Source: an uncultured Lachnospiraceae bacterium
GTDB lineage: Bacteria > Bacillota > Clostridia > Lachnospirales > Lachnospiraceae
Length of the DNA stretch: 64,000 bases
NCBI GenBank assembly: GCA_946558465.1
Contig: CAMNTM010000004.1
Location: 204,524 to 268,523, forward strand
Direction of reading: 5' to 3'
Shown: piece by piece, positions 9,967 through 19,019 of the stretch
How positions within the stretch are numbered: position 1 is the stretch's first letter
Layout: each line of letters opens with the position of its first letter
Program-made: the position numbers and the translations under genes
Notes under the pieces: generated by a model
The model's input: the letters and a program-made list of their open reading frames with translations, nothing else
Told to the model about the DNA's origin: nothing
Database searches by the model: none

Positions 9967-10040
9967 TGCCAAGTTTTCTTTGCATATCAAGCATAGCATA
10001 TGCCAAGTTTTCTTGTCAATATCTTCTGCTAAGTTTTCTT
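9967..10040 (-). promoter_or_regulatory. Three direct repeats AAGAAAACTTGGCA over the promoter of the membrane-protein/XRE operon
   Basis: Repeats at 9967-9980, 10001-10014, 10027-10040 (last has one mismatch); minus-strand TTGACA-N18-TATGCT overlaps the middle copy. Confidence 0.75.
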
Positions 10041-10110
10041 GACTATTTCCTATGCATTTTGTAGGTATCATTTCTGAAATATATTTCCGAAAATAAAAAT
10101 TAAAAAAATG

Positions 10111-10139
10111 TTGACAAAAACAAATCCATGTAGTATAGT
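10111..10139 (+). promoter_or_regulatory. Promoter of tRNA-Gly
   Basis: TTGACA-N17-TATAGT. Confidence 0.8.
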
Positions 10140-10165
10140 AATTATTGTTCTGAGGAACAATGAAT

Positions 10166-10238
10166 GCGACAGTGGCTCAGTTGGTAGAGTACGACCTTGC
10201 CAAGGTCGGGGTCGCGGGTTCGAACCCCGTCTGTCGCT
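10166..10238 (+). tRNA. tRNA-Gly (anticodon GCC)
   Basis: GCGACAG...CTGTCGC acceptor, CGACC-TTGCCAA-GGTCG anticodon arm, GCGGG-TTCGAAC-CCCGT T arm; 73 nt, no encoded CCA. Confidence 0.95.
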
Positions 10239-10243
10239 CTGAT

Positions 10244-10287
10244 AATACTTGAAATTCTTTGTAATGAGGATTTCAAGTATTTTTTTA
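10244..10287 (+). terminator. Terminator after tRNA-Gly
   Basis: AATACTTGAAATTC...GATTTCAAGTATTTTTTT. Confidence 0.85.
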
Positions 10288-10333
10288 TAAAATGACATAT
10301 TAAAAGACAAGTCTAAAATGAGGAGAATATCAG

Positions 10334-10633
10334 ATGGAAAAATCTATGTACATGATGTTGATTGAAAAAACTAAAACCTATAACAGAATAACAAAAAAAG
10401 TAATCTTAGAACATGTGGAAAATATAAGAAAACTTGACGATGCAGGAAAGCTTGAAATCTGCGGCGTATTTAAAGGCTATCCGGGAATGGCAGGTATGTA
10501 TATCCTAAAAACAGAAAGCCGTAAGGAGGCTGAAGAGCTCTGCAGGATGGAACCTCTTGTTACCGGCGGATATGCAACGTATAAATTAGCTGCTCTGCAG
10601 ATTGCAAATCGGGAAAATAACTATTTGCTGTGA
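10334..10633 (+). CDS. YciI-like (YCII-related) small protein
   Basis: 99 aa with HVENIRKLDDAGKLEICGVFKGYPGMAGMYILKTESRKEAEELCRMEPLV. Confidence 0.65.
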   Translation: MEKSMYMMLIEKTKTYNRITKKVILEHVENIRKLDDAGKLEICGVFKGYPGMAGMYILKTESRKEAEELCRMEPLVTGGYATYKLAALQIANRENNYLL

Positions 10634-10645
10634 TATATAATGAAA

Positions 10646-10685
10646 GGGCGAAAGACTGATCAATCATTTTTCAAATCTTTCGCCC
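10646..10685 (-). terminator. Hairpin downstream of aspS
   Basis: GGGCGAAAGA...TCTTTCGCCC, then TTTCATT on the minus strand. Confidence 0.6.
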
Positions 10686-10749
10686 GCTGCTGTTATAACC
10701 GTAAAGTTTTCTTATTTCTCAAGATGCTCTTAAGCATATCCCTTACTGT

Positions 10750-12537
10750 CTATTCCTCCTCTATCACCGCAAGACCCAGCTCGTCAAGCTGCTTCTTATC
10801 CACTTTTGTCGGAGCCTCCGTCATCATATCTGACGCATCCTTCACCTTCGGAAATGCCATAACATCCCGGATGCTGTCCTCTTTTGCCATCAGCATAATC
10901 AACCGGTCTAGGCCGTACGCCAGACCTGCGTGAGGCGGCACGCCGTACCTGAAGGCAGTAAGCAGGAATCCAAACTGCTCTTGTGCCTGCTCCTGCGTAA
11001 ATCCAATTACCTCAAACATCTTATTCTGAATTTCAGGATCGAAAATACGTACGCTTCCGCCGCCAAGCTCCGTACCATTCAATACAATGTCATACGCCTT
11101 TGCACGTACTCTTCCCGGATCACTGTCAATATACTGAATATCCTCTTCCATCGGCATCGTAAATGGATGGTGCATCGCCACAAAGCGCTTCTCCTCCTCA
11201 CTCCATTCAAGCAGAGGGAATTCTGTCACCCATAAGAATTTATATTCATTCTTATCAAGCAGCTCAAGCTGGCGAGCCAGCTCCAGGCGCAGCGCTCCGA
11301 GAACATCCCAGACAACCTTATTTTTATCCGCCGCAAAAAGCAGAAGGTCGCCGTTTTCACCACCCATTTCCCGTATAAGTGCAGACATCTCCTCTTCCTT
11401 CATAAATTTGGCGAAGGAGGATTTTACCGTTCCATCCTCCTGGACTGCAGCATAAGCAAGACCCTTCGCTCCGTATCCTTTGGCAAATTCTACAAGCTTA
11501 TCAATTTTTTTACGAGGCATTGCTCCTTGTCCTTTTGCGTTAATACCGCGGACTGTACCCCCGTTTTCAATTGCTCCTTTAAATACTGCAAATTCACAGC
11601 CTTTTACAGCCTCCGTCACATCCTGAAGCTCCATACCGAAACGAATATCCGGCTTGTCGGAGCCGTATCGATCCATTGCCTCCTGCCAGGTCATTCTTGG
11701 TATAGGAAGTAAGACCTCAACTCCCAGCACCTTCTCAAACAGCCTCTTAAGCAACCTTTCATTGACATCTATAACCTCATCCACATCTACAAAAGAAAGC
11801 TCCATATCAATCTGTGTAAATTCCGGCTGACGGTCTGCACGCAGATCCTCGTCACGGAAGCATTTTGCCAGCTGGAAATACCTGTCGCAGCCGGAACACA
11901 TCAAAAGCTGCTTAAAAAGCTGCGGTGACTGGGGAAGCGCATAAAAATGTCCTCGATGAAGACGGCTCGGAACAAGATAATCTCTAGCCCCCTCCGGCGT
12001 GCTTCCAATCAGAATCGGTGTTTCGATCTCTAAGAATCCTTCCTCTGCCAGAAACTGACGGGTAAGCGTCGCCACCTGGCTTCTCATCATCAGATTCCGC
12101 TGCATATCAGGTCTCCTGAGGTCCAGATATCTATATTTCAGCCGTACCTCTTCTCTTGTTTTCGAATTTTCCTCGATCGGAAACGGAAGTGCTTCAGATT
12201 CTGCCAGAATCCGAAGATTTTGAGGGATAATCTCAATTTCACCGGTTGCCAGGCTCTCATTGACCGCACCGGATCTTTTCTCCACCTGTCCCACAACTGC
12301 CACCACATATTCGCTGTGAAGCTTCGCCGCTTTCTCAAGAAGGCTTCTCTGCGTCTTCTCCTCTTCAAACACGACCTGAATGATACCGGACCTGTCTCTC
12401 ACATCAACAAATACAAGGCCTCCCTTATTACGGCTCTTCTGTACCCAGCCCATAATCGTAACTGTCTCACCAATATTTGCCGCCGACAGCTCTGCACATC
12501 TGTGGGACCTCTTAAGTCCCTTCATTGACTCTGCCAT
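10750..12537 (-). CDS. aspS: Aspartyl-tRNA synthetase
   Basis: 595 aa, class II motifs (FRDEDLRADRQPEFTQID, GLAYGLDRLIM), GAD-type insert. Confidence 0.97.
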   Translation of the reverse strand: MAESMKGLKRSHRCAELSAANIGETVTIMGWVQKSRNKGGLVFVDVRDRSGIIQVVFEEEKTQRSLLEKAAKLHSEYVVAVVGQVEKRSGAVNESLATGEIEIIPQNLRILAESEALPFPIEENSKTREEVRLKYRYLDLRRPDMQRNLMMRSQVATLTRQFLAEEGFLEIETPILIGSTPEGARDYLVPSRLHRGHFYALPQSPQLFKQLLMCSGCDRYFQLAKCFRDEDLRADRQPEFTQIDMELSFVDVDEVIDVNERLLKRLFEKVLGVEVLLPIPRMTWQEAMDRYGSDKPDIRFGMELQDVTEAVKGCEFAVFKGAIENGGTVRGINAKGQGAMPRKKIDKLVEFAKGYGAKGLAYAAVQEDGTVKSSFAKFMKEEEMSALIREMGGENGDLLLFAADKNKVVWDVLGALRLELARQLELLDKNEYKFLWVTEFPLLEWSEEEKRFVAMHHPFTMPMEEDIQYIDSDPGRVRAKAYDIVLNGTELGGGSVRIFDPEIQNKMFEVIGFTQEQAQEQFGFLLTAFRYGVPPHAGLAYGLDRLIMLMAKEDSIRDVMAFPKVKDASDMMTEAPTKVDKKQLDELGLAVIEEE

Positions 12538-13829
12538 ATCACGTACTCTCCTTTATTCTGCTCTTCTTCATCTACTTTTGCATAACACTCTTGAATCTCT
12601 TCATAGCCCTCTGCCTCCAGCTGCTCCTTCTGGAATTTTTTATTCTTCTTCATATTGACAACCAACACCTGCTTTCCTGCCTCACGATCAGCCTTCGCAA
12701 GCGCCAGAATCTTAAGAAGCCCTTCATCCGTCATACTCTTTTCCAGAAGATACGCCTTTTTCATACTCTTTTTGGGCACCTCATATCCATTTTCCAGAAG
12801 CAGCATAACAATCCTCTCAAATCCGATAGAGAAACCACAGGCCGGTGTATCCTGCCCGGTAAATTTTCCAATCATCTTATCGTAACGCCCGCCCCCGGCA
12901 ACTGACCCGCCAAAGTCATCCATCACGACTTCAAAAATTGTTCCGGTATAGTAGGACTGACCCCTCACCAGAGTCGGATCGAATTTCAATCTGAACTCAC
13001 ATTCCTTAGCAGCCTCCACACTGGAGAGAATTTTCTCCATGCCGTCTGCCGTGCTGCTGCTTAAGCAGCTTCCAAGCTTCCTGCGCAGATAATGAAGGCC
13101 CGGCCTGTCCGGAGAAGTCTCCTCAAAAAGCTTTAGATAAGTCTCCACATTTTCCTGTGCATACCCCATCGTCTTAAGCTCGTCCGCTACACCTTCCGGT
13201 CCGATTTTATCCATTTTATCCAGAATTATAAATACCTCGTCGTAATCCTCCTCCTTAAAACCGCTGTATGCTGCCATAGCCTTTAAAATATTTCTGTCGT
13301 TGATGCATACGGTAAAATTTTTAAAGTTCAGCTTCCCGAGCATCGACGTCGTGGCAAGAATCAGCTCTATCTCCGCCAGATTACCTGCCTCTCCAAGAAT
13401 GTCGATATCACACTGCATAAACTGACGGAAACGTCCCCTCTGAGGACGGTCCGCTCTCCACACATTTCCAATCTGAAGCGCCTTAAAAGGAGCCGGAAGA
13501 TCATTGGAATGATTTGCATAATATCTGGCAAGAGGAACGGTCAAATCATAGCGGAGTCCCGCGTCCGCCAGATCGTTTTCCTCTCTTGCATCACTTAACT
13601 TAAGCTTCTCTCCCCGCTTCATAATTTTAAATATCAGTTTCTCATTGTCACCGCCCTGCTTACTGCACAGATTTTCCAAATGCTCCACACAGGGCGTCTC
13701 CATCGACTGAAAACCAAAAGTCTTATAGGTATCCTTAATCAGCCAAATCAGATAGTCCCGGATTTCCATTTCCCGCGGCATCATATCCTTCATGCCGGTT
13801 ACCGGCTTTTTCTTTAATGCCATAGCCAT
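12522..13829 (-). CDS. hisS: Histidyl-tRNA synthetase
   Basis: RYDLTVPLARYYA, QIGNVWRADRPQRGRFRQFMQCDIDI, GGGRYDKMIGKF motifs. Confidence 0.96.
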   Translation of the reverse strand: MAMALKKKPVTGMKDMMPREMEIRDYLIWLIKDTYKTFGFQSMETPCVEHLENLCSKQGGDNEKLIFKIMKRGEKLKLSDAREENDLADAGLRYDLTVPLARYYANHSNDLPAPFKALQIGNVWRADRPQRGRFRQFMQCDIDILGEAGNLAEIELILATTSMLGKLNFKNFTVCINDRNILKAMAAYSGFKEEDYDEVFIILDKMDKIGPEGVADELKTMGYAQENVETYLKLFEETSPDRPGLHYLRRKLGSCLSSSTADGMEKILSSVEAAKECEFRLKFDPTLVRGQSYYTGTIFEVVMDDFGGSVAGGGRYDKMIGKFTGQDTPACGFSIGFERIVMLLLENGYEVPKKSMKKAYLLEKSMTDEGLLKILALAKADREAGKQVLVVNMKKNKKFQKEQLEAEGYEEIQECYAKVDEEEQNKGEYVIWQSQ

Positions 13830-15280
13830 TCTCCTTTTCTGTCTATCATCTCATCTACACGGCTTATGTAAGCATCAATCGCTTTTACATTCTCCAGCCG
13901 TATCAGATTCGTCTTTTTTTTCCTTTTACCGCCTGGCGCATCCACCGGAGCCTTCAGTACAATTTTTGTCGAAGCCCCGGCTCCGACAGCGATAATCGTC
14001 TGCACTTCCTCCATAATAAGTATATTGTATATTCCGGCTTTGTCAACCTTTGCATAGCCTACATTTTCGAAATTCCCGGCAATATTCTTCTGCCGGTACA
14101 GATAATAGGGGACAAGCCCCATCTGCCGCGCCGTCTCCGATGCCGCCAGGATCATTTCCCCGATATCCTCCGACACCGCCTCCTCCTTAGAAAGCTTTGC
14201 CGCTCGTTTTACTGCCAATGAATGAACCGTCAGGCTGTCCGGACCAAGCTCCCGGATCTGCTTAAGCGTATCCTCCATGTCTAAAGCCTTCTCTCCTGGA
14301 AGTCCCGCAATCAAATCCATGTTAATATTATCAAACCCACACTTTCTGGCAAGATAAAATGCATCACAGACCTCCTCCACGGTATGCCTTCTTCCGATTG
14401 TGTCAAGAGTCTTCTGCTGCATACTCTGAGGATTGATGGAAATTCTTGTCACACCATGTTCTTTTAACACTTCAAGCTTTCCTCTCGTAATACTATCCGG
14501 TCTTCCTGCTTCTACCGTGTATTCCAGAAGCTTCTCTCTGGAAAAATAAGCATCTATGCAGGACAAAACTCTTTTTAACTGCTCTGCGCTAAGCGTCGTA
14601 GGAGTACCGCCTCCTATATAAATGGTATTCAGATGTCTTCCTTTCGACATTCTGGACAAGGCTTCAAGCTCCCTGCAGAGCGCTGTGATGTAATCCTCCA
14701 CCCGATGCTCCCAGTCAGACAGCGCCCCTGAACTAAAGGAACAGTAGGTACAGACGGAGGGACAGAAGGGGATTCCCACATAAAGGCTGTACCCATTTTC
14801 CATATCCAGCTGTTCAAGAAGCCCCCTCTCCCTTTCTGCAACCTCCCAGGCAAGAGCAGCTTTTTTGCGGCTTACCAGCGCTTCCTCTGCAGACCAATCG
14901 AGAAATGCCTCTTTTCTCATGCCCTCACACAGCTTTTTCATTGCAATTTTCGTCGGACGCACACCGGTCAGAATTCCCCAGGAAAGCGTCTTATTAGTTC
15001 TTTCCGACAATATCCGGTACAATTTTTTATCTAATTGTTTTTTAAGCATTCTTTCTGCTTCTTCCGTCTTCTTATCTTTCTTTGGACAGCAAAAAGCTTC
15101 TCCGGATTCCTCTGCCTGGGCAGATACCTCCACTTCCTGTCCGTCCTCAAATCGTACCAGTACATAATTAGAGGCTTTTTCCTCCACAAAGGAAGAAATC
15201 TCCTTATGCGGATAAAAAGCCTTTACAATATGATATGCATTATATAGATAATCTTCCCTGCTGCATATAACCTGAATCAT
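13814..15280 (-). CDS. hemZ: Radical SAM coproporphyrinogen dehydrogenase HemZ
   Basis: CPSVCTYCSFSSG radical-SAM motif; position between relA/MBL and hisS. Confidence 0.92.
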   Translation of the reverse strand: MIQVICSREDYLYNAYHIVKAFYPHKEISSFVEEKASNYVLVRFEDGQEVEVSAQAEESGEAFCCPKKDKKTEEAERMLKKQLDKKLYRILSERTNKTLSWGILTGVRPTKIAMKKLCEGMRKEAFLDWSAEEALVSRKKAALAWEVAERERGLLEQLDMENGYSLYVGIPFCPSVCTYCSFSSGALSDWEHRVEDYITALCRELEALSRMSKGRHLNTIYIGGGTPTTLSAEQLKRVLSCIDAYFSREKLLEYTVEAGRPDSITRGKLEVLKEHGVTRISINPQSMQQKTLDTIGRRHTVEEVCDAFYLARKCGFDNINMDLIAGLPGEKALDMEDTLKQIRELGPDSLTVHSLAVKRAAKLSKEEAVSEDIGEMILAASETARQMGLVPYYLYRQKNIAGNFENVGYAKVDKAGIYNILIMEEVQTIIAVGAGASTKIVLKAPVDAPGGKRKKKTNLIRLENVKAIDAYISRVDEMIDRKGEWLWH

Positions 15281-15334
15281 CTATTCTCTCCTGTTTTTTG
15301 CACAAATATCACAGACTGAAGAGTCCGCCGAATG

Positions 15335-15955
15335 TCAGACATAAGGATTATGCTCTCTTTCATGTCCGATCATCGTCTCACCTGCATGCCCCGGATAAAC
15401 ATAAGTCTCGTCCGGAAGTACAAAAAGTCTTTCCCTGACAGAACGTATCAGGTCCTCCGTACTGCTGTTTACAAAATCAGTCCTCCCCACAGAATTCTGG
15501 AATAATGTGTCTCCGCTGAACAGGACATTCTCAGATCTCACATAATAGCAGCAGCCGCCCTTTGTATGTCCCGGCGTATGAATCACTTCAAATGAATATC
15601 CTGCAAGCTCCAGTGTCTGCCCGTCTTTTAAATATTCTGCCCCGGAATATGTATACCCTGACGTATAGGTTTTAGACTGGTTCAGTCTTGCATCCTTCAT
15701 CACATCCTCATCGTCCTCATGCACATAGACTGAAACAGGAAACTCCTCTAAAAATCCGTCTATTCCCATAATATGGTCAAAATGTCCGTGGGTTAGCAGA
15801 ACCGCCTCAATCTTATAACCCTCATCCTTAATATGACTGACTAAATATCCCGGACAGGCGGCAGGGTCAATAATCACCGCCTGTTTTGTTCCCTCGTTCA
15901 CAGCAAGATAACAATTCGTACTGATAATCCCTGTTACAAACTTCTCCACCTTCAT
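15335..15955 (-). CDS. MBL-fold hydrolase (glyoxalase II-like)
   Basis: LLTHGHFDH, HTPGHTKGGCCYY, FSGDTLFQNSVGRTD. Confidence 0.93.
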   Translation of the reverse strand: MKVEKFVTGIISTNCYLAVNEGTKQAVIIDPAACPGYLVSHIKDEGYKIEAVLLTHGHFDHIMGIDGFLEEFPVSVYVHEDDEDVMKDARLNQSKTYTSGYTYSGAEYLKDGQTLELAGYSFEVIHTPGHTKGGCCYYVRSENVLFSGDTLFQNSVGRTDFVNSSTEDLIRSVRERLFVLPDETYVYPGHAGETMIGHEREHNPYV

Positions 15956-15976
15956 TATAGAACAAGCTCCTTTCCT

Positions 15977-18325
15977 TTATCCCGTCGTCCGCTCAATGTC
16001 TATTACATCCTCCAGCTGACGGAGCTTTTCGACCACCTTTGCAAGCTCATCTCTTCCGTGTACAATAAAGCCTGTTTCGATCGTAGCAGTTCCCTGTTTG
16101 CTGGTGCGCACATTCATAGATTTTACATCTACATCTGCCTCCGTAAAGATTCTGGACATCTCCATCAAAAGTCCCTGCCTGTCATTGGCATACATCTTAA
16201 TCTCCGCAAGATACTGTCCCTCCGCCTTTTCTGCTACATTGCTTTCCCACTCCACGTCGATAAGCCTTGCGCGCTCTGCCTCGGTCAGATGAATAATATT
16301 CACGCAGTCAGTCCGGTGAATCGTCATCCCCCGTCCTCTCGTAACAAAGCCTACAATCTCATCTCCCGGAACCGGATTGCAGCACCTGGAAAAACGGACT
16401 GCCACATCGTCAATTCCCTTTACCACAATACCGCTCTTGGATTTGGCAATATGCACTTTATTTTTTGCAGCCTCTGCAACCCGCTCCAGCACAACATCAT
16501 TGGTAATCTCCTGCTTGTGCTCTTTTCCATATTCCTCTACAAGACGGTTTACAACCTGCCCTTCCTTTAATCCTCCGTGTCCGACTGCTGCCAGCACGGA
16601 ATCCCAGTCTTTAAAGCCGTATTTTCTTTGAACAATCTCCTGATATTTTATCTGCAGAATATCTGGAGCATGGATGGATTTTGCCTTACAGTAGGCATGA
16701 ATCATCTCCTTGCCCTTGATAATATTATCTTCCTTGAATTCCTTCTTAAACCACTGATTAATCTTATTCTTGGCCTGGGTACTCTTCACCACATTCAGCC
16801 AGTCACGGCTGGGACCTCTGGAATTCTGTGAAGTCAGAATTTCAATTCGGTCCCCGTTCTGTATCTTATAATCAATCGGTACCAGCTTTCCATTTACCCT
16901 GGCACCTACCATCTTATTTCCCACAGCGCTGTGGATAGCATAGGCAAAATCAATCGGCGTGGAACCATTCGGAAGGTTTTTTACATCTCCCTGAGGGGTA
17001 AAGCAGTATACATCCTCTGCAAAAAGGTCCAAATCTCCTTTAATCAGACTTAAAAACTCCCGGTTATCCGACATATCCCTCTGCCATTCCAAAATCTGTC
17101 TGAGCCAGCTTAGCTTTTCTTCTTCCTGAGCTGCTACACTTTTCCTGCCGTCATTAGATTCCTTATATTTCCAGTGCGCGGCAATACCGTACTCTGCGGT
17201 TTTGTGCATCTCCTGCGTCCGAATCTGAATCTCAAAGGGCTGCCCCACCGAGCTCATAAGCGTCGTATGAAGAGACTGATACATATTCGGCTTCGGCATA
17301 GCAATATAGTCTTTAAATCTCCCCGGAATCGGTGTATACATCTCATGGATAACACCAAGTGCTGCATAACAGTCTCTTACAGAGTCCACAATAATACGCA
17401 CTGCAAATAAATCATAAATTTGATCCACCGTCTTATCCTGATTCACCATCTTCTTATAGATACTGAAGAAATGCTTCACTCGTCCGCTGATGTCTGCTTT
17501 TATCTTTGCATTCCTCATATGTGCAGAGACCTCTTCAACAATCTGCTGCACAAATTCCTCACGCTCTGTTTTCCTCGTATTGATCTGATCCACCAAATCA
17601 TAGAAAACTTCGGGTTGAGAATACTTAAGCGCCAGATCATCAAGCTCTGTCTTTATTCTGGATATTCCAAGCCTCTGGGCTATCGGCGCATAGATATCCA
17701 TAGTTTCTTTCGCTTTTTCCTTCTGCTTTGCCGGCGTCATAAACTGAAGCGTACGCATATTGTGCAGGCGGTCGGCCAGCTTAATGATAATCACACGGAT
17801 ATCCTTTGCCATCGCAAGAAACATCTTCCTTAGATTCTCTGCCTGGACCTCCAGCTTATCCGAAGAATATGAAAGCCTCCCCAGCTTCGTGACACCATCC
17901 ACCAGAAGTGCTACCTCTTCTCCGAACTCCAGACTGATTTCTCTTTCACTGGTTTCTGTATCCTCTACAACATCGTGCAGCATTGCAGCAATAATCGTCT
18001 CCTTATCCATCTCCAGACTGGCAAGAATAATACACACCCAGAGCGGATGAACGATATAAGGCTCGCCAGACTTCCGGCACTGGTCCCCATGAGCCTCCTT
18101 CGCCACCTCATACGCCTTTCTGATAGCGCTGACATCTGTAGACGGATGATAACGCCGGACACGGGCAATTAACATGTCATACAGATGATCTGGATTCTCA
18201 TAATCTCCAGGTGCCTTAACAGCATGGCCATCTACAATATCAAGTCCTTTTCCAAGATCGGCTGTAATTGCTTCCGGCGCAATGCGGTCATCCAACGATT
18301 CATATGTCGTTATTTTATCTGACAT
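15977..18325 (-). CDS. relA: Bifunctional (p)ppGpp synthetase/hydrolase
   Basis: 782 aa; HD domain (HDVVEDT), synthetase region, TGS (CFTPQGDVKNLPNGSTPIDFAYAIH) and ACT domain. Confidence 0.96.
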   Translation of the reverse strand: MSDKITTYESLDDRIAPEAITADLGKGLDIVDGHAVKAPGDYENPDHLYDMLIARVRRYHPSTDVSAIRKAYEVAKEAHGDQCRKSGEPYIVHPLWVCIILASLEMDKETIIAAMLHDVVEDTETSEREISLEFGEEVALLVDGVTKLGRLSYSSDKLEVQAENLRKMFLAMAKDIRVIIIKLADRLHNMRTLQFMTPAKQKEKAKETMDIYAPIAQRLGISRIKTELDDLALKYSQPEVFYDLVDQINTRKTEREEFVQQIVEEVSAHMRNAKIKADISGRVKHFFSIYKKMVNQDKTVDQIYDLFAVRIIVDSVRDCYAALGVIHEMYTPIPGRFKDYIAMPKPNMYQSLHTTLMSSVGQPFEIQIRTQEMHKTAEYGIAAHWKYKESNDGRKSVAAQEEEKLSWLRQILEWQRDMSDNREFLSLIKGDLDLFAEDVYCFTPQGDVKNLPNGSTPIDFAYAIHSAVGNKMVGARVNGKLVPIDYKIQNGDRIEILTSQNSRGPSRDWLNVVKSTQAKNKINQWFKKEFKEDNIIKGKEMIHAYCKAKSIHAPDILQIKYQEIVQRKYGFKDWDSVLAAVGHGGLKEGQVVNRLVEEYGKEHKQEITNDVVLERVAEAAKNKVHIAKSKSGIVVKGIDDVAVRFSRCCNPVPGDEIVGFVTRGRGMTIHRTDCVNIIHLTEAERARLIDVEWESNVAEKAEGQYLAEIKMYANDRQGLLMEMSRIFTEADVDVKSMNVRTSKQGTATIETGFIVHGRDELAKVVEKLRQLEDVIDIERTTG

Positions 18326-18405
18326 ATTAATGCCTCCTTCCCTCTTCTCATTTCCTCTTTTTATTGCGGAACACCCGTTATCGGGTTCACACCCTCTCTA
18401 TTCTT

Positions 18406-18930
18406 TTATTTTCCCGGATATACAATAACAGAATCTATCTCATAATTTTCCAGTCTCTTTCTTCCGTTAAGCCCTGCAAGCTCCATAAGAAATACCGCCT
18501 TAACAACCTTTCCCCCCAGCTTTTCCACAAGCTGAATCATGGCCTCGTTTGTGCCGCCTGTGGCCATAAGATCATCAATAATTACAACCCTCTGGCCTTC
18601 TTTAATTGCATCCTTATGTATCTCAAGCTCCGCTGTCCCGTACTCCAGCTCATATTCTACCGAAACAGTCTCACAAGGAAGCTTTCCCTTTTTACGAATC
18701 GGAATAAACGGCTTATGCAGATTATATGCAATCGGTACGCCGAAAATAAAGCCTCTGGATTCCGGCCCGACTACAAGATCAAAATCAATCCCTTTAAGCT
18801 TCTCCTGCATCAGATCAACTGCAAGTGCAAGCCCGTCTGCATCCTGAAGCACACTTGTTACATCCCTGAAAATAATCCCCGGTTCCGGAAAATCAGGGAT
18901 ACTTCTCACATACTCTTCTATTTTTTTCAT
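18406..18930 (-). CDS. apt: Adenine phosphoribosyltransferase
   Basis: MKKIEEYVRSIPDFPEPGIIFRDVT and VVIIDDLMATGGT PRPP motif. Confidence 0.96.
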   Translation of the reverse strand: MKKIEEYVRSIPDFPEPGIIFRDVTSVLQDADGLALAVDLMQEKLKGIDFDLVVGPESRGFIFGVPIAYNLHKPFIPIRKKGKLPCETVSVEYELEYGTAELEIHKDAIKEGQRVVIIDDLMATGGTNEAMIQLVEKLGGKVVKAVFLMELAGLNGRKRLENYEIDSVIVYPGK

Positions 18931-19019
18931 CTTTACACACTCCGTTCTTTTATTAAATATATAGCCTAGTATACCATTACTTTGTCGGATTTTCAAATAA
19001 TTCTGTAATTTGCTCTATT

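Noticed and set aside
10068-10310. 80-aa minus-strand ORF
   Set aside because: Antisense to tRNA-Gly; the translation SDRRGSNPRPRPWQGRTLPTEPLSH is a classic tRNA-antisense artefact.
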